A program made the position numbers and the translations under genes. This document shows positions 25,918 through 32,947 of a DNA stretch of 32,947 bases, in pieces. The number at the start of each line of letters is the position of its first letter. The stretch's first letter is position 1. Origin of the DNA: Nocardioides ganghwensis. Lineage in GTDB: Bacteria; Actinomycetota; Actinomycetes; Propionibacteriales; Nocardioidaceae. The stretch covers positions 1 to 32,947 of the forward strand of contig NZ_JACXYX010000028.1 in assembly GCF_014779655.1 (NCBI RefSeq), written 5' to 3'. The notes below the pieces were generated by a model. That model made no database searches. It was given only the letters and a program-made list of their open reading frames with translations, and was not told where the DNA came from.

Positions 25918-26283
25918 ATGAGCAGGATGACCATCGCCCTGGCCACGCTGGCCGGGGGCCTCGCCCTGGCTGCCGGCGCCGTCCTCGGTGGCTTCGTACC
26001 CCTTCCCGGGCTCGGGTCGTCGCAGGCGCGACCGCCGTGCAACGCCCTGCCGTCCGTGGGCGAGGTGACGACGGCGATCGAGGAGCACACCGAGGTGACC
26101 TCGAGCCTGCGCGACGCCGTCGACGGCGCACAGGTCTCGGTCGCGCGCCCCTGCGACGGTGCCCACGCCGACCGCGCCCTGGTGCGCGTGACCGTGACCG
26201 ACGGGGACGCGCGCGACGAGCTCACCCGCTGGCTGGGCACGCACGACGCCTACGGCGTCCCCCTCGAGATCGAGGTGTCGTGA
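25918..26283 (+). CDS. Small exported protein of the bacteriocin operon
   Basis: This encodes 121 residues from ATG 25918, with a GAGGGGGACGAG stretch ahead. The N-terminus (MTIALATLAGGLALAAGAVL) is a signal peptide or a single membrane anchor. The rest is hydrophilic and predicted to face outside, with two cysteines, in RPPCNALPS and ARPCDGAH, that could form a disulfide. No family is recognised. It follows the ATPase stop by 11 bp, so it is co-transcribed with the transporter. Candidate roles are an immunity peptide, an extracytoplasmic partner of the membrane protein, or an adaptor (all inference). Its stop lies only 6 bp from the stop of the convergent mttB-like gene. Confidence 0.7.
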   Translation: MSRMTIALATLAGGLALAAGAVLGGFVPLPGLGSSQARPPCNALPSVGEVTTAIEEHTEVTSSLRDAVDGAQVSVARPCDGAHADRALVRVTVTDGDARDELTRWLGTHDAYGVPLEIEVS

Positions 26284-26289
26284 CCCGGC

Positions 26290-27729
26290 TCAGTCGCCGA
26301 GCTCGGCCCTCCGGCGGATGACGTAGTCCTCGAGCTCCTCGCGCACCGCGTCGTCGAGGGCCGGCTGCTCGTACTCCTCCAGCGCCTTCTGGTAGGCCAC
26401 GGTGGCCCGCTCGTTGGCGTCGTGGCCCCCGTTGCGCATCCACCGCTCGTAGTTCTCCGACGACGACAGCAGCGGCCGGTAGAAGCAGGTGCGGAAGCGC
26501 TCCATGGTGTGCATCGCTCCGAGGAAGTGCCCGCCGTGGCCGACCTCCTCGTGCGCGCCGAACGCCATCGACTCCTCGTCGATCTCGAGCGGCGTGAACT
26601 CGTGGCGCAGCATCTGGAGCAGCTCGATGTCGACGATGAACTTCTCGTAGCCGGCGACCAGGCCGCCCTCGAGCCAGCCGGCCGAGTGCATCACCCAGTT
26701 GGCGCCGGCGAGGAACGTCGGCATCAGGGTCATCAGCGCCTCGTAGCCCGCCTGGGCGTCGGCCACCTGCGACGAGGTCAGGCCGCCGCCGGTGCGGAAG
26801 GGCAGGCCGAAGTGCCGGGCGATCTGGCCGGTGCACAGCAGGCCGATCCCCGACTCGGGCGTGCCGAAGGTCGGGGACCCTGACTGCATGTCGATGTTGG
26901 AGAGGAACGACCCGAAGATCACCGGCGTGCCGGGCCGGACCAGCTGGGACAGCGCGATGCCCGACAGGGCCTCCACGATCTGTTGGACAAGGGCCGCGGG
27001 GATCGTGACCGGCGACATCGCGCCCATCAGGATGAACGGCGTCAGCACGACCGGCTGGCCCGCGGCGGAGTACTCGAACTGCGCCTCCAGCATCCGGTCG
27101 TCCCAGCGCAGCGGCGAGTTGCAGTTGATGAGCGAGATCGTCGCCGGGGTCTCCTCGATGGCCTCGCGCGAACCGAACAGGATCGAGGTCATCGCGATCG
27201 TGTCGGCTGCGTTGACCCCGGAGACGACGTTGCCCATGTAGACCTTGTCGGTCAGCGTCTGGAGGGCGTACGTCATGTCGAGGTGACGGCTGTCGAGCGG
27301 GGTGTCGTTGGGCTCGCAGATGACGCCGCCCGCGGAGTCGAGCACGGCGAAGGACTGGGCCAGCTTGGTGAAGCTGCGGAAGTCCTCCATCGTGGCGTCG
27401 CGGCGTACGTCCCCCTGCCGCACGAACGGCGGGCCGTAGACCGCGCCGAAAGCCATCGAGTCGCCGCCGATGTGGATCGAGTTGGCGGGGTTGCGCGCCT
27501 GGACGTCGAACTCGCGGGGCGCCTTGGCGACCTGCTCGAGCACGAAGTCGGGGTCGAGGAAGACGGTGTTGCCCTCGACCCGCTGGCCGGCCCTGCGGAA
27601 CAGCTCGAGGGCGCGCTCGTCCATGAACTCCACGCCGATCTCGGTCATCAGCTTGCGCCAGCCTTGGTCGAGGGTGGCCATGGCGTCCTCGGACAGCACC
27701 TCGTAGCGCGGCATCGTGTTGCGGAACAC
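26290..27729 (-). CDS. mtgB: MttB-family (non-pyrrolysine) quaternary amine:corrinoid methyltransferase
   Basis: This encodes 479 residues from GTG 27729, with AGGAGG five bases upstream. It aligns in plan with the trimethylamine methyltransferase MttB superfamily: N-terminal GWRKLMTEIGVEFMDERALE, DMTYALQTLTDKVYMGNVVS, GTPVIFGSFLSNIDMQSGSP, and LTSSQVADAQAGYEA (317-331). That last segment is where archaeal MttB carries pyrrolysine. No in-frame TAG occurs, so it is a standard-code homologue like glycine betaine methyltransferase MtgB. It would transfer a methyl from a quaternary amine to Co(I) of the corrinoid protein. Glycine betaine is the likely substrate given betA, betB and the betaine importers, but proline betaine, carnitine or butyrobetaine are known for relatives. 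It diverges from the iclR-corrinoid operon across a palindromic operator. Confidence 0.85.
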   Translation of the reverse strand: MFRNTMPRYEVLSEDAMATLDQGWRKLMTEIGVEFMDERALELFRRAGQRVEGNTVFLDPDFVLEQVAKAPREFDVQARNPANSIHIGGDSMAFGAVYGPPFVRQGDVRRDATMEDFRSFTKLAQSFAVLDSAGGVICEPNDTPLDSRHLDMTYALQTLTDKVYMGNVVSGVNAADTIAMTSILFGSREAIEETPATISLINCNSPLRWDDRMLEAQFEYSAAGQPVVLTPFILMGAMSPVTIPAALVQQIVEALSGIALSQLVRPGTPVIFGSFLSNIDMQSGSPTFGTPESGIGLLCTGQIARHFGLPFRTGGGLTSSQVADAQAGYEALMTLMPTFLAGANWVMHSAGWLEGGLVAGYEKFIVDIELLQMLRHEFTPLEIDEESMAFGAHEEVGHGGHFLGAMHTMERFRTCFYRPLLSSSENYERWMRNGGHDANERATVAYQKALEEYEQPALDDAVREELEDYVIRRRAELGD

Positions 27730-27818
27730 GGGTCCTCCTGGGTCCGGCTGGGTCGGAGCGGCCGGCTCACCGACGTGCCCGAGGCCCTTGACCTCGACTC
27801 ACGACGGCTTCTAGCCTC

Positions 27819-27850
27819 ATGATGTGGAACACGGTTCCACATCATGGAAC
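27819..27850. promoter_or_regulatory. Overlapping palindromic operators between mttB and the second iclR
   Basis: 27819-27845 is a perfect 27-bp palindrome: ATGATGTGGAAC, ACG, then the complementary GTTCCACATCAT. Overlapping it, 27834-27850 reads GTTCCA-CATCA-TGGAAC, a perfect 6-5-6 dyad. The half-site TGGAAC thus occurs three times in alternating orientation, and GGGAAC follows at 27855-27860. The architecture parallels the 6-5-6 dyads of the other IclR regulon but with a different half-site. It lies 32-63 bp before the iclR start and about 90 bp before mttB, so one regulator can control both directions. Confidence 0.8.
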
Positions 27851-27881
27851 CTCTGGGAACCCCTCCAGCGAAGGAGCTGCC

Positions 27882-28684
27882 GTGAGCGAGGCCGCCACCG
27901 GCACGCGCGCGCTGGACCGCGCCGCCGACCTGGTCGCCACGGTCGTCCACGCCGACGAGCCGTTGTCGTTCGCCGACCTCCAGGACGCGAGCGGTCTCGC
28001 CAAGTCGACGACCTCGCGCCTGCTCACGGCGCTCGAGCGGTCGGGGCTCGTCGAGCGGGACCCGGCGGGGTCCTACGTCGCGGGCCGCCTCTTCTGGCTC
28101 TACGCGGCGCGCCACGACCCGTGGGAGGAGCTGGTGCGGCTTGCCCGGCCGGTGATGGAGCGCCTCGGCGCCGACACCGGAGAGACCGTCCACCTCAGCG
28201 TCACCCGCGGCGACCGGGTCGTGCAGGTGGCCCAGGTCGACTCGACCTACCTGCTCGGCACCCGCGACTGGACCGACATCGAGGTGCCCGCCCACTGCTC
28301 GGCCCTCGGCAAGGTCCTCCTCGCCTGGGGCGCGCTCGACCTCCCCGAGGGCGAGCTCGAGCGACCCACGCCGACGACGCTGCCGGACCGCGAGGCCGTA
28401 CGCCGCGACGGCGAGCGCTCGCGCGAGCGGGGCTGGGCGCTGACCGAGGACGAGCTCGAGATCGGGCTGACGGGCATCGCCGTCCCCGTCTTCGGCATCC
28501 GCGGCGACGTCGTCGCCTCGCTCGGGATCTCCGGTCCCACCCCCCGGCTGGCGCAACGGCTCGACGAGCTCGGCCGCCGCCTGCTGGACCAGTCCGCCGC
28601 GCTGTCCTCCCTGCTGCGCGGTCCCGCCCGTCCGACACCCGCCAGCCGCACCGCTCGCACCGAGGAGAACGAGGAGGTGGTCGC

Positions 28685-28688
<4 letters not shown>
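27882..28688 (+). CDS. IclR-family regulator of the corrinoid methyltransferase operon
   Basis: This encodes 268 residues from GTG 27882, with AAGGAG five bases upstream. An in-frame ATG at 27819 lies within the operator palindrome and is rejected. The winged HTH (about 8-68) contains TRALDRAADLVATVV and GLAKSTTSRLLTALERSGLV. The effector domain (about 75-250) contains DIEVPAHCSALGKVLLAWGA and GWALTEDELEIGLTGIAVPV. It differs clearly from the IclR at 16462-17280, and its promoter carries a different dyad, so it is a second, local circuit. The stop overlaps the corrinoid protein start (ATGA), so regulator and pathway are co-translated. Autoregulation is likely. The ligand is probably a methylated amine or its product (inference). 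Confidence 0.9.
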
Positions 28689-29349
<661 letters not shown>

Positions 29350-29350
<1 letters not shown>

Positions 29351-30225
29351 TGAGCGCCGAGCCCCTGCGCACGGTCCTGCGATCCGCCTCGCGCGAGGTC
29401 GTCATCGGCCACGACACCCGCTTCACCCTCATCGGCGAGCGGATCAACCCGACCGGTCGCCGGATCTTCCAGGAGCAGCTACGCGCCGGCGACTTCTCCG
29501 CGATCGAGCGCGACGTCAAGGCCCAGGTGGAGGGCGGCGCCGACGTCCTCGACATCAACATGGGCGTCCCCCTGACCGACGAGCCCGAGCTGCTGGCCAA
29601 GGCCATCCAGATGGTGCAGGAGCTCACGGACCTCCCGATCTGCATCGACTCCTCGGTCGTCGAGGCGCTCGAGGCCGGGCTCTCGGTCTACCAGGGACGC
29701 GCGCTGGTCAACTCGATCACCGCCGAGGACGACCGCATGGAGGCGATCCTGCCGCTGGTGAAGAAGTACGACGCCGCGGTGATCGCCCTGCCCAACGACC
29801 ACGACGAGATCCCGATGGAGGCCGACAAGCGCCTCGACCTCACCGCCAAGATCGTGCGGGTGGCCACGCAGGAGTACGGCATCGCCCAGGCCGACATCGT
29901 CATCGACCCGCTGGCCATGCCCATCGGCGCCGACACCACGACCAGCCTGGTGACCTTCGAGGTGATGCGCCGCATCCGCGACGACTTCGGCGTCAACATG
30001 ACCTGTGGTGCCTCCAACGTGTCCTTCGGCATGCCCGGGCGGCACACGCTCAACGCCACCTGGCTGCCGATGGCCATGACGTCCGGCCTCACCAGCGCGA
30101 TCATGGACACCCGTACGCCGCAGGTGGTGGAGGCCGTGAAGGCGGCCGACCTCTTCCTCGGCCACGACGACTGGGGCATGGCCTGGATCTCCGCCCACCG
30201 GGCCAAGCAGGCGGACGGCGCGTGA
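29350..30225 (+). CDS. mtgA: Methyl-THF:corrinoid methyltransferase (pterin-binding domain)
   Basis: This encodes 291 residues, a single dihydropteroate-synthase-type TIM barrel. Pterin-binding family blocks are TLIGERINPTGRRIF, GGADVLDINMGVP, ICIDSSVVEALEAGL, ALVNSIT, and CGASNVSFGMPGR. The family transfers the methyl of methylcobalamin to THF or the reverse. In this setting the direction methyl-Co(III) to 5-methyl-THF completes demethylation of the quaternary amine. The ATG overlaps the corrinoid protein stop by one base. It lacks the homocysteine domain of MetH, so it is not a methionine synthase. The substrate-level partner for further oxidation of 5-methyl-THF (MetF-like) is not in the window. 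Confidence 0.9.
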
Positions 30226-30249
30226 CGACAGCCCCGTGGGAGCACCACG

Positions 30250-32238
30250 ATGAGCCGACCTCCTGACGGGCCGGACTTCTCGCTCGCGGACGTCGCCCGC
30301 GAGGGCCTGATCGAGAGACCGGGAGCCGAGCCGCCCAGCCACGACGGCACGGGTCGCGTCGACCTGTCCTTCACCGTCCACAGCACCACCGACGACGGCA
30401 CCGAGGTCCCGCCGACGGTGCGAGGCGTACGCGTCCCACCCGGGGTGACCGTCTTCGACGCCGCCTCGTGGAACGGCATCGCGATCGACTCGACCTGCGG
30501 CGGCCACGGCACCTGCCACAAGTGCCGGATCCAGATCACCTCCGGCGCCGACGTGCCCGTCACCCGCCATGACGTACGGACCTTCAGCCCCGACCAGCTC
30601 TCGGCTGGCTGGCGGCTCGGCTGCCTCCTCCACGCGACGCGCGACCTGGCCGTCGAGGTCCCGCCGCTGACCACGCGACCCAAGGCCGCGACCGTCGGCA
30701 TCGGCCGGCAGGTCATCCTGCGCCCGGCCCTCCAGAAGCGCTACGTCGAGCTCACCGAGGCGACACTGGCCGACCAGCGCACCGACCTCGCTCGGCTCAC
30801 CGACGCCATCGACGACCTCGAGCTCACCGCGGACCTCCACGTCCTGCGCCGGCTCGCGACGGTCCTGCGCCCGGCGGACTTCAAGGTCACCGCCGTCATC
30901 CTCGACGAGGCGCTGGTCGACGTGGAGCCGGGCGACACGACGGCGATCCGCTACGCCATCGCCTTCGACCTCGGCACCACCACGGTCGTCGGCACCCTCC
31001 TCGACGTCAGCACCGGCACCCCGCTCGCCGTCGCCTCGACGCTCAACGCGCAACAACCCTTCGGGGGCGACGTGATCACCCGCATCAGCGCCACGATGAT
31101 GGACCCCGCCGCGCTCGGCCGGCTCCAGCAGGCGGCCGGCGCGACCCTCGCCGACCTGGCCGGTCGCGTGTGCCGCGAGGCCGGTGTCGACCCGAGCGAC
31201 GTCTACGAGGTCGCGGTCGCCGGCAACGCCACGATGACGGCCCTGGTGCTCGGCATCGACCCCGAGCCGCTGGGGGTCGCCCCGTTCGTCATGTCGGTCT
31301 CGCAGCCTCCGACCGTCCTGGCCTCCGAGATCGGGCTGAGCCTGCACCCGCGCGCCCGGGCCTTCTTCTTCCCCGCGCTCGGGGCGTACGTCGGGGGCGA
31401 CATCGTCGCCGGCATGCTCGCCACCGGCATGGACCGCGACAAGCGCACGCGGCTGTTCATCGACGTCGGCACCAACTGCGAGATCGTGCTGAGCGACGGC
31501 GAGACGCTGCTGTCCACCGCCGCGCCCGCCGGACCGGCCTTCGAGGGCGGCGCGATCCGCTGCGGCATGCGCGCCGCCGACGGGGCGATCGAGGTCGTCA
31601 AGGTCGACGCGCACGCGGAGGAGCCGGACGCGGCGGTCACGCTCGGGGTCATCGGTGACGTCGAGCCCCGGGGGCTCTGCGGCTCGGGGCTGGTCGACGC
31701 CGTGGCCGAGCTCGTCCGGGTCGGGCTGCTCGACGCCAGCGGGCGGCTCGTGCCCGACGAGGAGGCCAAGGGGATCGCACCCGCGCTCGCCGACCGGCTG
31801 TCGCTCGTCGGGGAGGAGCGTGTCTTCCTGCTGCACCGGCCCACGCCCGACACCGAGCCGGCCGAGTGCGTCTACCTCTCCCAGCGCGACGTCCGTGAGC
31901 TCCAGTTCGCGAAGGCGGCGATCTCGACGGGCTGGTCGCTGCTGCTGGAGGAGCTCGGGCTGGAGCACCGCGACGTCCAGCAGGTGCTGCTCGCGGGGTC
32001 GTTCGGCAGCTACCTCTCCCCCGCCTCGGCCGTCCGCATCGGCCTGGTCCCCCGGCTGCCCGTGCTGCGCATCGTCGCGGCCGGCAACGTCGCCGGGGAG
32101 GGCGCGAAGATGGCCCTGCTGTCCGTGCGCGAACGGGCCGGCGCGCTGGCGCTGCTGGAGGAGGTGCAGTATGTCGAGCTCTCCGACCGCCCCGACTTCA
32201 ACGACGCCTTCGTCGAGCAGCTGTCGTTCAGGCCCTGA
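30250..32238 (+). CDS. Reductive activator of corrinoid enzymes (2Fe-2S/ASKHA ATPase, RACE)
   Basis: This encodes 662 residues, starting 24 bp after the methyl-THF enzyme. A 2Fe-2S ferredoxin-like domain near the N-terminus has Cys83, Cys89, Cys92 (CGGHGTCHKC) and Cys125. A linker and middle domain follow, then an ASKHA-type ATPase from about 235: AFDLGTTTVVGTLLD, AVAGNATMTALVLG, FIDVGTNCEIVL, EGGAIRCGM, and CGSGLVDAVAEL. This is the single-protein RACE/RamA-like activator that uses ATP to return inactive Co(II) corrinoid to Co(I). A first ~55 residues before the ferredoxin domain are unusual and weakly conserved in appearance. It is needed because the Co(I) state oxidises accidentally, more so in an aerobe. 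The electron donor is not in the window. Confidence 0.92.
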   Translation: MSRPPDGPDFSLADVAREGLIERPGAEPPSHDGTGRVDLSFTVHSTTDDGTEVPPTVRGVRVPPGVTVFDAASWNGIAIDSTCGGHGTCHKCRIQITSGADVPVTRHDVRTFSPDQLSAGWRLGCLLHATRDLAVEVPPLTTRPKAATVGIGRQVILRPALQKRYVELTEATLADQRTDLARLTDAIDDLELTADLHVLRRLATVLRPADFKVTAVILDEALVDVEPGDTTAIRYAIAFDLGTTTVVGTLLDVSTGTPLAVASTLNAQQPFGGDVITRISATMMDPAALGRLQQAAGATLADLAGRVCREAGVDPSDVYEVAVAGNATMTALVLGIDPEPLGVAPFVMSVSQPPTVLASEIGLSLHPRARAFFFPALGAYVGGDIVAGMLATGMDRDKRTRLFIDVGTNCEIVLSDGETLLSTAAPAGPAFEGGAIRCGMRAADGAIEVVKVDAHAEEPDAAVTLGVIGDVEPRGLCGSGLVDAVAELVRVGLLDASGRLVPDEEAKGIAPALADRLSLVGEERVFLLHRPTPDTEPAECVYLSQRDVRELQFAKAAISTGWSLLLEELGLEHRDVQQVLLAGSFGSYLSPASAVRIGLVPRLPVLRIVAAGNVAGEGAKMALLSVRERAGALALLEEVQYVELSDRPDFNDAFVEQLSFRP

Positions 32239-32824
32239 GCGGGTCGCGCTGGTCGCCTGCGGCGCCATCGCCCAGCCTGCCGCCGCGGTCGTCGAGCGCC
32301 GGGGCTGGCCGGTCGACGTGCACCCGCTGCCGCCGCTGCTGCACAACCACCCCGGGCGGATCGCCGACGAGGTGCGCACGCTGGCCGCGCGGCTCGCGGA
32401 GTCGTACGGCCGCGTCGTCATCGGCTACGCCGACTGCGGCACGTACGGCGCCCTCGACGAGGTGTGCCGCGACCTGGGGGTGGAGCGGCTCCCGGGCCTG
32501 CACTGCTACGACGTGTACGCCGGGGCCTCCCGCCTCGAGCGGTTCTTCGACGAGCAGCCGGGCACCTACCTGCTGACCGACTTCCTGGTGCGCTCGTTCG
32601 CGCGCACCGTGGTCCAGGAGATGGGGCTCGATCGCCACCCCGAGCTGCGCGAGGCCTACTTCGGCAACTACACGCGCGTGGTCTGGCTCGCCCAGTCGCC
32701 CGACGACGAGCTGCACGTCCTCGCAGAGCAGGCAGCTGCCACGATCGGGCTCCCCCTCACCGTCGTCGAGACCGGCGACCAGGGCCTCGAGCGCGCGCTG
32801 GCGGCGCTCGTCACCGGTGCCTAG
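32171..32824 (+). CDS. DUF1638-like protein of the corrinoid operon
   Basis: This encodes 217 residues from ATG 32171, the only ATG available, which overlaps the activator gene by 68 bp. The first ~22 residues are serine/threonine-rich and look non-native, so a non-ATG start nearer RVALVACGAIAQ is possible. The protein resembles DUF1638 proteins seen beside MttB-type methyltransferases. Noticeable residues are Cys30 in VACGAI, His58 and His60, Cys89 in GYADCGTYGAL, Cys99, and His111-Cys112 in GLHCYDVYAG. A metal, corrinoid or thiol role is conceivable but unproven. It is last in the operon iclR-corrinoid protein-methyltransferase-activator-DUF1638. The function is unknown. Conserved linkage suggests an accessory to corrinoid handling. 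Confidence 0.7.
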   Translation: MSSSPTAPTSTTPSSSSCRSGPERVALVACGAIAQPAAAVVERRGWPVDVHPLPPLLHNHPGRIADEVRTLAARLAESYGRVVIGYADCGTYGALDEVCRDLGVERLPGLHCYDVYAGASRLERFFDEQPGTYLLTDFLVRSFARTVVQEMGLDRHPELREAYFGNYTRVVWLAQSPDDELHVLAEQAAATIGLPLTVVETGDQGLERALAALVTGA

Positions 32825-32947
32825 CTGTACTGATCGGGCACGTTGGTCGAGATCGTGTGACGACACGGTCTGAATGAGCTTGGTAGGCGAAGACCTCCGG
32901 GCGTGGAGTGGAGCTGTCTAAGGAACCGCTCCGACACCCTGGAGGTC
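32825..32947. other. Right edge, no gene; possible start of another element
   Basis: No credible reading frame is seen and the GC content looks lower than in the rest. A weak hairpin CGTGT/ACACG (32854-32867, loop GACG) could end the corrinoid operon. GACCTCC at 32892-32898 is repeated inverted as GGAGGTC at 32941-32947. This could belong to a mobile-element terminus or to the leader of a gene beyond the window. Neither can be confirmed. Confidence 0.3.

Noticed and set aside
26290..27729. Pyrrolysine-containing MttB
   Set aside because: The frame has no internal TAG at or near the pyrrolysine segment, so it is a non-pyrrolysine homologue.
27819..27881. ATG at 27819 as start of the second IclR gene
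   Set aside because: The added residues would be encoded by the operator palindrome itself. GTG 27882 has an AAGGAG site at the right distance and gives the normal N-terminus.

Overview
The window reads as chromosomal DNA of a high-GC actinobacterium. The sequence is strongly GC-rich, GTG starts are frequent, and genes are packed in operons coupled by ATGA, GTGA or TGATG overlaps. The gene families would fit a Nocardioides-like organism, but nothing seen fixes the genus. Most of the window is a catabolic island for choline, glycine betaine and other methylated amines. A lactococcin-972-type bacteriocin locus sits inside it.

Layout, left to right. 293-481 encodes a tiny membrane protein. 519-4818 (minus) holds a dimethylglycine/sarcosine dehydrogenase-like flavoprotein with a folate-binding half, followed by its electron-transfer flavoprotein pair (etfB, etfA). 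4985-6691 (minus) is a BCCT betaine-type carrier. 6809-10910 (minus) is a glycine betaine ABC importer: ATPase, a permease made of two fused permease units, and a binding lipoprotein. 11110-16369 (minus) is the choline-to-betaine operon: betB, betA and a BetT-like carrier with a cytosolic tail. 16462-17280 (minus) is an IclR-type regulator. 17383-20003 (plus) is purU and fhs, for one-carbon/THF recycling. 20034-21832 (minus) is a two-component system. 21929-26283 is the bacteriocin locus: the bacteriocin and a regulator-like protein on minus, and a membrane protein, an ATPase and a small exported protein on plus. 26290-27729 (minus) is an MttB-family methyltransferase. It diverges from 27882-32824 (plus): a second IclR regulator, a corrinoid protein, a methyl-THF:corrinoid methyltransferase, a corrinoid-activating iron-sulfur ATPase and a DUF1638 protein.

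How it may work together (inference). Choline is imported and oxidised to glycine betaine by BetA and BetB, or betaine is imported by the ABC system or the BCCT carrier. The first methyl group is probably removed by the MttB homologue onto the corrinoid protein and passed to THF. No betaine-homocysteine methyltransferase or Rieske betaine monooxygenase is visible to do that step. Dimethylglycine and/or sarcosine would then be oxidatively demethylated by the flavoprotein, with electrons to ETF and the carbon to THF. PurU and Fhs release formate and regenerate THF.

Two regulatory layers can be read directly. A 17-bp dyad (GTTGCG-N5-CGCAAC) occurs as a pair of sites exactly 19 bp apart in four separate promoter regions, including that of the first iclR gene. 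A different dyad (GTTCCA-N5-TGGAAC), overlapping a 27-bp perfect palindrome, sits between mttB and the second iclR gene. The last ~120 bp hold no gene, look less GC-rich, and may be the edge of another element.
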